From Gloeopeniophorella convolvens (lineage: Eukaryota > Basidiomycota > Agaricomycetes > Russulales), in contig WTXD01000105.1 of assembly GCA_022496205.1 (NCBI GenBank), positions 1 to 57,790 of the forward strand: a stretch of 57,790 nt of DNA, written 5' to 3'. Positions 35,560 through 46,749 of this stretch are shown here, one piece after another. The first letter of the stretch is position 1. The number at the start of each line of letters is the position of its first letter. The translations under genes and the position numbers were made by a program. A model generated the notes under the pieces. That model was not told the origin of the DNA. It worked only from the letters and a program-made list of their open reading frames with translations, and searched no databases.

Positions 35560-36175
35560 GATTGAGAGCAAAAGACTCGTCCGTGGCCTGCACAGCGCGC
35601 GGAAGGTCCGAGCTCCATCGGACCAATGCCAGCGCCTTTATGGGCATCCGGCAAGCGCCCGCCGCTCGGTCCTTAACACCAGACCGCTGCTGAGCACATT
35701 CTGTTCGCGAACGGGCGCGTGCTCTATGTCTAGCACGACGGAGTGCACCCGGTCCACGGCCCACATGGCGATATAATGCGTGCCAAACAGGCGCACGAAA
35801 GGAACGAAATGAACAAAACAAAATCATTATGTGCAACTCACGGACAAGATTGATCTGACATCTCTCCAGTGGGACCAGAATCCAAAGGTCGAGGCTCCTT
35901 GGTCATAAAGTATGTCGGCGGGCACCTGATGGGCTTCCAACGTTCAACGTTCAAGCTTCAAGTTCAAGTGGGTGTCGCAGATGCTGACGCTGAGCGCAGA
36001 ACTCTGAGAGAGCGGCCGGAACTATCCGATCAATTGTCCCACTCCCACAAGCGCTCCCACAAAGAAGACCTGCCAACTCGGATTCCCACGCTGTGTGCCT
36101 TGCATTGCTCCACCAACTCTAACCTGCGATACTAGTCGCGTCGTCATATCCGTCACATCCGTCCGGGAGCATTAG
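35560..36175. other. Divergent intergenic region
   Basis: Separates the F-box-like gene (-) from the second kinase-like gene (+). A direct AACGTTCAA / AACGTTCAAG duplication near 35939-35953 is the only small repeat noticed. Confidence 0.35.
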
Positions 36176-36184
36176 TATAAATAG
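36176..36184 (+). promoter_or_regulatory. TATA box of kinase-like gene
   Basis: TATAAATAG, 69 nt upstream of the ATG at 36245. Confidence 0.65.
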
Positions 36185-36244
36185 CAGTCGCCATGTCGCG
36201 AATTTTCTTAAGATCCAACTCACTTTCTGACGCACACAGCCGCC

Positions 36245-37570
36245 ATGTCTCAGGAAAACGAGCTTACAGAAGATATACTGAAACGATTCGAGGTGACCGA
36301 ACCTGGTGCTCTGGTGGAGAATGAGAAATGGTGGATCGACCGCCAGCCCGCCCTCGAAAAGCTCGGATACATGCTCCGCCCGCGGTACAGAAAAGGCTGG
36401 GTGCCCTCATGGGAGGGCACTTCCAGGGACCACCAGGAGATGGAGGATGGGCAGAGGCACGCAGTGAGTGTCTCGGATTTCTTATTCAATTTCTAATTCT
36501 CTGACCCGTCACACTAGTTCGAGTTCAATCTTGACGCGATACGCACCCAAGACGGTGCGTTCGTGCTCCTGAAGAAGTTCTCCCCCTCCATCGGCCCGCA
36601 CGAGCTCGACCTCAACACGTACCTGTCCTCGTCGGAATGTAGCACCAACCCGCATAACCACTGCGCGCCACTGCTCGATATCGTACAGCTCCCGAATGAG
36701 GACCAGAAGCTCATGGTGTTCCCGCTACTACGCCCGTTCGACGACCCGCCCTTCGAGACGCGGGGAGAGGTCGTCGCGTTCATTACCCAGATCTTCGAGG
36801 TGCGTCCTCAATCCCGATCTGCGCACTGGAGTCTGGGCTCACAGTCACTCTAGGGTGTGCACTTCCTGCACGAGCGCAATATCGCCCATCGGTAAGGCTC
36901 TCCGCCCCACGTATCCAGCACAATCCAACGCCTCTCACCAGAGACATTTCCCCGAACAATATCATGATGGACGCATCCGAGATGTACCCCAAACCTTACC
37001 ACCCCGTTGCACTCGACCGCCGGCGCGACTGGCGCGGCGCCGCAGCTCACTATTCCCGTACCCGCGCCCCGCCGCGCTACCACCTCATCGACCTCGGCAT
37101 GACGCGGCGCTACCCCGACGGTCCCGGACGCGTGCTGGACGCAGCCGATCCCGGTGCAGACGCCTCTGCGCCCGAGCACGCGTCCGGTGCGCCACCACGA
37201 TGCGATCCGTTCGCAGCAGACGTGTACCACCTCGGCAACGTGCTCCGGCGGACCTTTCTGCAGGTGCGTACCCTCACATCCTCGTGGTTGGTTCTAATAC
37301 GAGGACGGGAGCCAGGAGTATAAGAACTTCGGCTTTATTGAGGCACTCGTGGGAGAGATGACCGGCGAAGACCCCGCGCGCCGCCCGCGCATGGATGAGG
37401 TAGTTGCGCGCTTCGCGGAGGCACGGCGTGGGATGTGCGCGTGGGAGCTGCGTGCGCGCATCGTGCACCGCGGGGAGTCATGGCACTTGAAGCCGTGGCG
37501 GACGCTGAGTCATTGGTCCAGGATCGCAGTAGACACCTTCATGCGGTGCGCTGCAATTCCAGATGTTTGA
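36245..37570 (+). CDS. Kinase-like protein with DLG in place of DFG
   Basis: Complete paralogue of the gene at the left window edge. Five exons (36245-36463, 36518-36799, 36854-36891, 36942-37263, 37316-37570) make 371 residues with all phases consistent. The N-terminus (MSQENELTEDILKRFEVTEP, then WWIDRQPALEKLGYMLRPRY) has no glycine-rich loop. A lysine lies in VLLKKFSPS, the catalytic loop is HRDISPNN, the metal motif is HLIDLGMTRRY (DLG), and the P+1 region is SAPEHASG. A C-terminal helix (RRPRMDEVVARFAEARRGM) matches kinase subdomain XI. This reduced kinase-like family is abundant in Agaricomycetes; activity and substrate are unknown. Loss of the glycine loop suggests weak or no catalysis. 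Confidence 0.82.
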
Positions 37571-38066
37571 ACATCCCCTTGTCTGCTCGGCCACCTACAA
37601 AGTTTCTGCGCCCAGTAATTGATGAACAGTAATAACAGACGGGCTGCACTCCTACGTCTAATAAGTACATTCACGCTCATTTCGACAGCCATCGAGATCT
37701 GGGTCCTGCCTTCATCGCTCGAAGTCATTGCGCAAGACGGCCAGACGCTATCAGCTAATAACGATCGATAATGCGCTGAGCCGTGGAAAAAGCCGCAGCG
37801 GTGAGCGGGTGGATCTCCGCAACCTGAGCAAGGATTTGCATTGGTTGGGACAGGCCAGGGTCCCAATCAATAAGTCTACTGAGACTCTGTTCAAGGTTAG
37901 TAAGTGTAATCGCGACTAAGGAAGCGGTTCGGAGAGAGTAGGTAACGAACACGCGCCGATTGAAGATTCGCGAAGACATCGTGATAGCGGCAGGAAGCAG
38001 ATCATCAATCATTGACGTTGGGAGGGGGAAATCGGTACGTCAGCTATCTTGTTGGCGGTTTCTCAA
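37571..38066. other. Intergenic between convergent genes
   Basis: Contains a minus-strand open frame at 37755-38012 (ITMSSRIFNRRVFVTYSLRT and AEIHPLTAAAFSTAQRIIDR) just beyond the DUF6535 stop. It could be an alternative 3' exon of that gene, but I found no in-phase acceptor. Confidence 0.35.
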
Positions 38067-40038
38067 CTAGCACTCACAGGGTTGATCCTGACGTATAATT
38101 GCATGTGAAGAGGGAAGTGAAGATAACACGTCTTGGACTTGAGCTAGGAACGGCCTTCTCTTGATCACAGTGTAAGCAATCACAAATGACCTCCTGAGGA
38201 TAATTCGATACTGTGCTTCTTCCTCGGGTCCTAAAACTTCTTCCAGGGTACGCAACCAGGTATCTTCATACAGCTCTAGCAGCGGTAGCGTCTCTTCGCG
38301 TATCAGGGAAAGCAAAAAAGCGACAAGTATAGTTGAGTTTCGCTCGGCCACGCCATCGACGCCATCTCCGTGCTTCCCGAAACGTTGCTCCTCGTGGTGG
38401 TACAGACGTCTCAAAATCAGGGAAAACCATTTCTCGTCGTCGAAGGGATCCAAGCGATGGATCAAGACAGAGATGGCGCATTGCGCAAGTAGCTGGAGGC
38501 GCGGGCTGTCCGATTGGAGGCAGCTTTCGGCCAACAAGGCAAAGTCAGTCGATGTGAAGAGGTGCAAGTGCGGGGAGCGGATTGCCAGCTCGAATGCGCA
38601 TAAGGGAGACGATGGGATCGCAGTGAATGCCTTGCAGCATATCGCAGCCCGCTGGTGTTTGGAACCGTCATCTGCGGTACCAAAAGTTGGCGGGCGAAGG
38701 GCAAAAGAGAGTATAGCGTTTCCCACTCGCAATGCCTCCTCTTCAGTGAAGTCGTTTCCCCGCTCGGGACCCAGGTATCCTGGTATGCTCGTGACGAGCT
38801 TCTCCAGCTCAGCGTCCTCATCCAGATTGTCGACCGCCCATAGCAATGCATATGCGTGAAGACGTGAAGATCCTTGATTATTCTCTACATGATGCCCAAT
38901 CTCCTTGACCAGTCCATCTCGCATGCGCCGGCGGAAGTTGTCCATTGCAGAATAAAGGCGCTTCTCCACGGAATGGCGAGAGTTGTGGAGAAGAGCATCT
39001 ATTGACCTCATTTCGAGGGAAATTCGATGAAAATTTCTCAGGACCACCCAAGCGGCGCTGGTCAAGAGAAGCCACACAGGTGCCGACAGAGGAGTGTAGT
39101 ATGGGCTGTCGCGGCGGATCACCGGCATGAGGCTAATGCATCCGTACAGGCCTACAGTGATGCCCACGCAGGCGAACACTACCGTAAACACTGTGTGATT
39201 GGTGCCGAACAGGAAGATGACGAGGCCTGCGAAGAAGAGGAAGACCGCGATGTGGAGGAGGGCGGGAAGGGCTTCGACTGCCCACGACAGATACAATTTG
39301 TCCACGCCTTGTGCCATGAATGAGCGAATGCGAGCTCGTCTTTCCGGGTTGTATCGAGTTTGGGTGATGCGCAGAAATCGGCGGGCCCATTGTTGGAGTA
39401 GCGTTGCGAGGAGCGCGCATGTCAGGCTGGTCACAAGGCTGGCAAACCAGAGTGCGTTGACCCAAACAGCGGACGTGGAAGGAGAGAACGCGGATGGGTC
39501 AGATAGCGTCGAAGGAACGGGGTGAGCAGAGCCATTCTGGCCGACGTTGAGCTGGTAGAGTTGAGCAAGGTAGAATGCTGAGGCATCCTGCGAGTTCAGC
39601 TGCAAGTTTTGGAATGACAAGGTGAGGAAGGTGGCGACGGTGGCCGAGAACAGACCGATCTATAGGATGCTTTGATGAGGAGATGGTCAGTGAGGATGTG
39701 TGATGGCGACACACGAAGACGAGGATGCCCTCTGCGTCCGCCTTCCATCCCTCCGTCATTTTCTTGTCCTCTTCTTCCGTCTTGTCATTGTACAACCGGT
39801 AAAACTGTTCTCGTTCTTCTCCTAGGGCCACTCCATAGCTCAAGCCAGAATCGATGACGGGCACTGGAGGCGACGTCGGTCGGCTACGAGGCCCTGCGGA
39901 CGATGCAGAAGTTGGCGCTGGCGCAGAATAACCAGGGACGTCGCCACTGGTGGCGGGCGCGGGGATGCCGGTGAGGGAGACGTCAGGTCCGGTAGGAATT
40001 TCTTCAATGATAGAATGATCAACAGCTGTGTCGGGCAT
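38067..40038 (-). CDS. DUF6535 membrane protein, intact copy
   Basis: Two exons (40038-39715 and 39659-38067) give 638 residues with exact phases. The start is the ATG at 40038 (MPDTAVDHSIIEEIPTGPD). The DUF6535 signature spans the intron: FYRLYNDKTEEEDKKMTEGW, then IGLFSATVATFLTLSFQNLQ, SAFYLAQLYQLN, the span VWVNALWFASLVTSLTCALL, LQQWARRFLRITQTRYNPER, and the hydrophobic pair around LLHIAVFLFFAGLVIFLFG and VFACVGITVGLYGCISLMPV. Four membrane spans are predicted by eye, followed by a ~400-residue helical cytosolic region. The family is confined largely to Agaricomycetes and has no established function. The copy at 10.2-12.4 kb is a broken paralogue. Confidence 0.85.
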
Positions 40039-40474
40039 CGCGCAATCACAACACACAAAGAGTAGGTGAATGTTGGGTGGATGTGTTCTACTTCAACATA
40101 TGATAGCCCGAAGTCAAGTACCCCAGCTCGAAAATAACCCCCACCTCGTGTGCACCTCAAGGCTGTGACTGAGTACTGAGGTCTGAGCATCGGGCTTTCC
40201 CCGTCTTCCCTCATGCATGGACCTGACAGCTATGTAAATCGTAACTTCAAGCTTCAAGTGGGGCCCATTCTGGCCCATGCATATTTGAATTCAAGAGTTC
40301 GCGATTGAATTCGGATCGAATTGAGTCGATCGGAAGAAAGGCTATGTAAGAAAGGCCAGAGGCGTCACATGATCTCATCGTCTCAGTCTCCTGCAGAGCA
40401 CTCAGCACAAACTTGAACTCAGTAACACTCGCCGAGTCCCAGCGCAGAAAATTGTGACCCACCGGTAGCAGGAA
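40039..40474. other. Divergent intergenic promoter region
   Basis: Separates the DUF6535 gene (-) from RRS1 (+). No distinct element recognised. Confidence 0.35.
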
Positions 40475-41648
40475 ATGGACGTATCAGACATCCTCGCGTC
40501 GCAGGCTGCAAAGCAGTGAGACCCCGCACTGCCAGCAGTTACCCACAAAATTTGCTGAATTGTTTTCTGCGATAGCAAATCCATTCTCGTCGAGAAGGAT
40601 ATCCCTCTCGACATCGACACAGGCTTCCTGACGGTCACCGACACGAACCCCACAGACAAGGAGAGCTACGAGTACGTCGTGCACACCTTCTCTCGCCACC
40701 CCTCACTCATATCGGATCACCATAGCCACGACCGCGAGGCCTACCTACAAGCAACCGCGCGCGACGGCGTGCAGCTCCTCCTCGCCGCGCTCTTCTCCCT
40801 TCCCACCCTCGCCTCCCCCGACGGGCCTCTCGCCCAGCTCCCCGCACCCACGACGCAGCTCCCGCGCGCCAAGCCGCTCCCGAAGCCAAAGCCTCCGACC
40901 AAGTGGGAGAAGTTCGCGCGCGCAAAGGGCATCCAGGCTCAGCGGCGCGAGCGCAAGGTGTGGGACGACGAGCGGCAGGAGTGGGTCGCGCGCTGGGGCT
41001 GGAAGGGTGCGAACAAGGACGCCGAGACGCAGTGGCTGCACGAGGTGCCCGCCAACGCTGGTGCGCCGCCCTCCTCTGAGATCTGCGCATCCGATTTAAC
41101 CGCGGCCCAGATGTCGACCACGACCCGGCAAAGGAGGCGCGTGCGGAGCGCAAGGCGCGCGTTGCGAAGAACGAGCGACAGCACCTGCAGAATGTTGCGC
41201 GTGCGCAGGGAGGCGCGGCCAGCTCGGGTGCAGGCGCGCAGGCGGGGCGCAAGGGCGATATCGAGCGCTCGCTGGCGACGACGCGCGTGAGCACGGCGAG
41301 CATGGGCAAGTTCGACCGCACGCTCGAGGGAGAGAAAAAGCCGCGCGGCATGAAGCGCAAGGTGCGGTTCTCTCGCTCCGTATCTTGTGAATTTTGTTCA
41401 TCGACGCGTACTAGTTCGACCCAACGGAAAAGCCGGTTGAGTCGGAGAAGAGCGCGAACCTCGCGCTCATCAAAAAGCTAGGGAGCGATCCCTCGTCGAA
41501 AAAGGCGCGGCGGGAGGCTGTCAATGGCGAGGGCGACGTGCTCAATGTGCGCAAGGCGGTGCGGTTCGCGTCAAAAGGTGCAGGTTCTGCCGCGCTTGCC
41601 CGCAAATCCTCAGCGACGGATGGCAAAAAGCGCAAGGCAAAGCGGTGA
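40475..41648 (+). CDS. RRS1: Ribosome biogenesis regulatory protein RRS1
   Basis: Nucleolar factor that, with its partner Rpf2, brings the 5S RNP into pre-60S ribosomes. Five exons (40475-40515, 40576-40671, 40726-41060, 41111-41361, 41415-41648) give 318 residues with consistent phases. Signatures: the N-terminal EKDIPLDIDTGFLTVTDTNP, ARDGVQLLLAALFSLPT, LPRAKPLPKPKPPTKWEKFA, KVWDDERQEWVARWGWKGAN, then a basic coiled segment (AKEARAERKARVAKNERQHL) and a Lys/Arg-rich C-terminus. Normal family length. Convergent with the TFIIB gene 200 bp downstream. Confidence 0.95.
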
Positions 41649-41849
41649 CCTGCCCTCCTTATTCCTCTCCTATATTCGACTATCCATGCAATTTTCTGTC
41701 CAAAACTTACTGGCATTACTATGCTGTGTGTATACATACAATGGTGTTAAAGATGGGAAAAAGTCATGGGATGCATGTGAAGAGACTGTCTTTTCGTCCG
41801 TCCAACCTACACACACCATCCGGAATCAAGAGATCAGACCAAACCACCC

Positions 41850-42960
41850 CTACTTGGTCGTCTCTACCGGCAGCCGGTCCATGTTGACCTTGCCCTCCTT
41901 GATCCACTCCTTTTTGACGAGCTTCGTGCGGTCCGCGTAGTAAAGCCGGTACACGAGCTTGATCGTGCCCTCGCTCACACCTGCGACGACGCTGATGTCC
42001 TTGACCGCCTTGGAAACACCTAGAAGCAGACATGCGAAGTAAATCGCGCCGCCCGCAATCGACACAGGACTGCGCCCGTCCGCGATGCCGTGCTCGCGCG
42101 CCGCCACGATGATGTCCTTGCAGATCGCCTGCACGTGCGGCGGGAGATCGAGGTGATTGCAGTACCGCACGAGCAGATCCTCGGGCCCGGCCACGCCTGC
42201 CGCACCCGCCCGCGCGGCGCTCGACCCAGGTGTGAGGTTGAATGCCTGCTCGAGCGCCTTGTAGCACTGCCCAAGCACCTTCTTCGACACGTGCGTCAGG
42301 TTGCAGATCTCGCGGAACGTGCGAGGGACGTGCGCCTGGCGGCACGCGATGAAAATGCACGCTGCGATGACGGCGTCCAGTGGCTTGCCGCGTAGCAGCT
42401 TCTCCTCGTCGGCTCGCTTGTACAGCTGCTTCGCGATGTCGCTGATCGTCTTGGGCAGCGAGAACTGGTCGCACCAGCTCGATATGTCGCGGAAGGCGGA
42501 GAGGAGGTTACGCTCTGAACGCGAGTTCTGCGAGCGGGTCGCGGCGCGCTGCAGCTCCCGGGCGATACCCGAGCCGCCATCTTTGAAGCCGATGATGGTG
42601 TCGAGCTGCTCCATACCCTCCATAAGGGGGTCGGATGCAGCACCGACACGGGAGGGGTCATCGCCCTCGTCATTGGCGAATGTCTAGAGCACATGAGACG
42701 CCAGGTTCCAGCGCGATGGAACACAGGAGTCAAATCGCAAGCCGACGTACCCGCCATTCGCTCCTCGTGTCGACGACGCGGTCGCCGAGGACCAGTCCAC
42801 ACGACCCACATACGAGATCTCCTGCACCAAACTCCTCGATAATGGTTGGATTGGGATCCCTGCAGTCCGGGCAGATGAGGCGGACAGAGAGATCGGGTGC
42901 GAATGCGGCTTCTTGTAGCTTAGGGGGTGCAGCGAGGGGGAAGGGTTTCGGATAAGCCAT
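41850..42960 (-). CDS. SUA7: Transcription initiation factor TFIIB
   Basis: General RNA polymerase II initiation factor that bridges TBP-bound DNA and the polymerase. Two exons (42960-42751, 42683-41850), 347 residues, normal length. The zinc ribbon is CPDC ... CGSC ([40 protein letters not shown]). The B-reader/linker follows ([20 protein letters not shown]), then two cyclin repeats: [20 protein letters not shown] with [20 protein letters not shown], and [20 protein letters not shown] with [21 protein letters not shown] short Gly/Ala insertion ([14 protein letters not shown]) sits between the repeats. Confidence 0.97.
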
Positions 42961-45900
42961 TATCGAGGGGCAGGGAGGGTGTTTCTCGTATGTGGAGAAG
43001 GAGTGGGTTTGTGGACCTCAAATGCCAACTAAATAGACACAGGTGCGACACAGACACAAAGGAAAGCGTCCAAACTGGAACATCTCAATATCTGACAAAG
43101 GCCAAAGAGGTGTCGTTCTGAGTAGACCTACCGGAGCTTCTCAGCTGCCTCTCTCCTGCTGGTAAACTGCGACTGTTTTTGACAAATAGGCTGGTAACGA
43201 AGAACAACGACTGGCGGTGGTGATGGTCTGGCGGCAACAAATACGCCTTGACTGGTGACCGGTGACCGACGAAGACGGCGACGGCGACGGCGACTCGTCC
43301 GGCACCGTCGCGGAGTTCTCACGCTGCACGTGCCTTCCACAATCTTCCAGAATTCTCACGCTGCACTCTTGCGTCAGCCGCCGTCGGACCTGCTGGCGAG
43401 CCCTGGTGAGGCCCGCTGGTGCCGCGCACCCACCTGTCACCACCGGCCCCAATGCTCACGACATGCGCAACGAGCCTATCGTTCTTGAGTTTTCTGCAAG
43501 TTGCGCCCCGCCAGGAGTCGGAGCTAGCCGGCGGGGCCACGATGTTCAGATCATTCCAAGCCTTCCGGCGAAGCACGGCCTGTCTTCCACATTTCATTAC
43601 CGCACCTTTAGATCCCCGGAGCCCCCAACACCTGACTTGGTCTGTGCTCGCTGGGCCCCCAGACGGCCCTGCGGGCCCTGCGCTGGGTCCCTAGTTGCTA
43701 CATGCCGCGCTTGACTGCACCAATCGCGGTCCTGTGCTCCTCGGTTGCGCGCCCATATACATCAATGATCGTTCCACTTGGCACCAAGTCCTCAGTTGGC
43801 TGTCATCTTCGACAACATTTTGCGGGGCGGTACCAGCTCAAGGGCTCTGCCCCAAGCTGGCAGTTTCTGATGTACACGCATCGTACGTGCTCAAACGTCG
43901 AAGATTCGCCATCAAGGTCGAAAGCTAGGTATAATGGAAGGCTAGAGAACTACGTTGTTCTAAGTCGCTTAATCTCCATCTGTCTCCATTGGTGGCCTTA
44001 AGCTGGCTACAGAAGACAGTCATTCCGCGATGGACGAAGTATCTGCTACCAACGGCTATTCCCCGGCGGGGCTTGCTGCCATATGATCTCTTCAATTCAA
44101 CGTGCGCAACGTATACCGCAACGGCGATTCTGGCCGGTTCACTTCCGTCTGATAGAATCTGTCCCGTAGATATGGTGCGTGCGACGCCTTTTAGTATAGC
44201 CTTTTCTTAAAATTTCTCGCCGCTCTGTGCTCCAGAGTTAATGACGACCTCATTAGTGAGCGGGATCATTGTGACTGCCACGCAATTTCCCGTGCTTCGA
44301 TGAGAATCAAACGAACATATGATTGGTTTGAGCGCGTGCCGCGCACAAATTGCCAGACGGGTGTTTTACATGCGCCGGTGCGCTTGCCTCGCGGTGAACC
44401 TCATGAAAGACCCTCTTCATGACATATCTGGCGATGGTACAACGGCACGTGTTCCGTATTGTCAGGTGTTCGAGTTCCACGCTTACCGTTCTTCTTGGCT
44501 TTCTGATAAGTGAGACTTCGCGAGTAAGGTAGGCGTCATGAGGATTCAACTAGGTTTATGTAAGCGGAATTCCGATGAAACCACCCACTACATCTGGTCT
44601 GGGATGGGGCATCCTTTCGACAAAACACTTCCACTGCAGCAAATAGCTCATGTATCTCTATCATTCAGTGGAATTAAAAATTAAAAATGTTGAGAGATGC
44701 ACTCAGGGAGATCAGAAAAGTGCAATGTTTCCCAAATGCATTTTCCACACGAAAGGAGTCAAATCAGATCATCTTTAATAATCCGTCCAGTGGGTTGGAA
44801 CATTATGTATATGCTACGTAACCAATCATGTGACTTTCGGGGAGTTCAACAAGTCGTGCTCCGTTCGGTCTTCCGGCCGGGCCGCTTTCCCGGATCCTCT
44901 CCCCCTGCCTCCGCTACTCTCAGTTCTGTCTCGCTTGACCTGATTCTCCCTGGCTCTCGCATGCAAGAATCGACTCCAGCCTCCACCTCCACTGTATAAC
45001 GGCACGCAGCAAAACTACGCAATTGTTGATGAAGAAATGACAGGCGCGTTGTCACTTTATGTACATTTTTGTTGCATCCAGCATTTTGAGCTCCAGCTCC
45101 CGAAAACCCATGTGATTTCATTGATGTAAATACTGTACAATCCTCCTATTACTCTGTAGTATATTGTAGTATGTACTGGCTCCAAATGACAGCATTTCTA
45201 CACTTTGCATCATCCCCCCCCTTTTTCTGCTCCCTTCATTTGCTCTCCCCCACTCGAATTTGCTTCAAGCCACTGCACATCCTCATCTCGAACCTCCACA
45301 CCACACCATATCACACTTATATATATTGAATCTACAAGCTGTTTATGAGGATTGATGTTCCTAAGCCTTGAGACTCGCAAGTTGAAACATTACGGCATGA
45401 CGTAACCCCTAGGGTTAGGGGCTACGTAAACCTAGTTGAATCCTCGTGACGCCTACCTTAGCTTTAGCCGCACCACTGAAGTGGCTTCCCCTTTCGTCAC
45501 GAAGACGACCCCATGGCGCCAATCTACCGCGGCCAGCGCCTCTAGCGCCTGTGAGCCAATTTCATACGATATTGCCGCAGTCTCGATCAACTGATTACCT
45601 CGAGTTCAGCTCTGAGCTCGGGCTTCGGCGGCCACGGAGATCGCCCGCGAACTCGCGCAACTCGCCTTACCTTGCTCCCGCCACCTTGGCTCTTCCTCGA
45701 CTCTATTGGGGACTAGGACTTGCAGATTGGTCAAACGGGGACCGCTTGCGTACGTGCACCGATCATCCTTGCTTGCTGAACGTCGCTGAGACGCGGTCCG
45801 CCCACTCGCAAGCCTCCGCTCCCCCGGAACACGGCACGCGCGAGATTGCGCAAAGACAATCGCCAGTACGCGTGATACACCGGCCGGTGCTCTGCAATTC

Positions 45901-45967
45901 CTCATTGCTCCAAGTCGTACTTCAAGTGCGCACAGTTTTTGACGCTTGCAGCTCGCAGGGCCAGGGG
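42961..45967. other. Three-kilobase gene-poor gap
   Basis: Between TFIIB and the peptide-precursor gene. Open frames up to ~150 codons exist around 43255-43714, but their composition looks random and no family is recognisable on either strand. AT content rises around 44.2-45.4 kb. No tRNA, transposase or LTR was seen. A small inverted repeat at 45401-45425 is listed separately. Confidence 0.4.
45401..45425. repeat. Short inverted repeat with CCCTA/TAGGG core
   Basis: CGTAACCCCTA ... TAGGGGCTACG, 11 bp arms with one mismatch, enclosing GGGT. It resembles a telomere-like TTAGGG/CCCTAA fold-back. Function unknown. Confidence 0.5.
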
Positions 45968-45975
45968 TATTTAAG
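45968..45975 (+). promoter_or_regulatory. TATA-like box of peptide-precursor gene
   Basis: TATTTAAG, about 120 nt upstream of the ATG at 46092, giving a leader of roughly 90 nt. Confidence 0.5.
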
Positions 45976-46091
45976 CTGGCCTGCTGAGAAGAGAGCTCTC
46001 CAGACTCAGTCATTTTTTGAGCCTTCGCACTCCCAGCTGCCTCTTGTCGAGTTCTCTGCGCCTCTTTTCCACCTCACTTCCCATCACCGTC

Positions 46092-46749
46092 ATGCAGATA
46101 TCCTCGCTCCTCGCCATCATCACCTTCGCCGTCGCTGCGTTCCCTGTCGCTGCGTTCCCCGCCAACGCTGGTATGTGTCCCCCGCGACGAGCTGCCCTTG
46201 CACTTGTTGATGTTTGCGTGTGCAGCCGTCGCTCGTCGTGCTCCCTACGAGTACTCCTTTGACAAGCGCGTTCCCCACGAGTATTCCTCTGGCCAGGATG
46301 AAGATGCCCTTATCAAGCGCGTCCCTCATGAATACTCCTCTGGCCAGGATGAGGACGCCCTTGTTCGACGTGTTCCTCACGAGTATTCTTCCGGCCAAGA
46401 CGAGGATGCCCTCGTTAGACGTGTCCCCCATGAGTATTCCTCCGGCCAAGACGAGGATGCTCTTGTCCGACGCGTTCCCCACGAGTACTCCTCTGGCCAG
46501 GATGAGGAGGACCTTGATAGGCGTGTTCCTCACGAGTACTCTTCTGGTCAGGATGAGGATGCCCTCGACAGGCGCATTCCTCACGAGTATTCCTCTGGTC
46601 GAGACGAGGATGCCCTCGTTAGACGCATCCCCCATGAGTATTCCTCTGGCCAGGACGAGGATGCCCTCGACAGGCGCGTTCCCCACGAGTACTCTTCCGG
46701 ACAGGACGAGGAAGACCTTGACAGGCGTGTTCCTGAGTACGATGACTGA
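46092..46749 (+). CDS. Kex2-processed repeat protein, candidate RiPP precursor
   Basis: Two exons (46092-46170, 46226-46749) encode 200 residues. The signal peptide is MQISSLLAIITFAVAAFPVA. After a dibasic site (VARR) come one short divergent unit (APYEYSFDKR), nine 17-residue units of the form VPHEYSSGQDEDALVRR, and a terminal VPEYDD. Every unit ends in KR or RR, the Golgi Kex2 cleavage site. The PHEYSSG part is nearly invariant, while the acidic end varies (DEDALI, DEDALV, DEEDLD, DEDALD), as expected for a core plus spacer. This is the layout of dikaritin precursors such as UstA, which also have a signal peptide and tandem Tyr-containing cores. The neighbouring UstYa-like, methyltransferase and tyrosinase-like genes support that reading. 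The product structure is unknown; it could instead be an unmodified secreted repeat peptide. Confidence 0.9.
46270..46728 (+). repeat. Nine tandem 51 bp units
   Basis: Exact multiple of 51 bp in frame, each encoding one 17-residue unit. Synonymous differences between units show they are not simply sequencing duplicates. One unit has SSGRDED instead of SSGQDED and two begin Ile instead of Val. Confidence 0.95.

Noticed and set aside
40707..41401. Long minus-strand Arg/Ala-rich frames
   Set aside because: Opposite strand of RRS1 exons 3-4; composition effect only.
44460..44490. tRNA-like GTTCGAGTTCC box
   Set aside because: No matching A box or cloverleaf could be built around it.
46120..46686. 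Long minus-strand open frame across the repeat precursor
   Set aside because: It is the antisense shadow of the 51 bp repeats; an in-frame repeat on one strand automatically keeps the other open. No start context or signal peptide.
46092..46749. Mating pheromone precursor
   Set aside because: Basidiomycete pheromone precursors are short, single-core and end in a CaaX box; this protein has a signal peptide, many Kex2 units and no CaaX.
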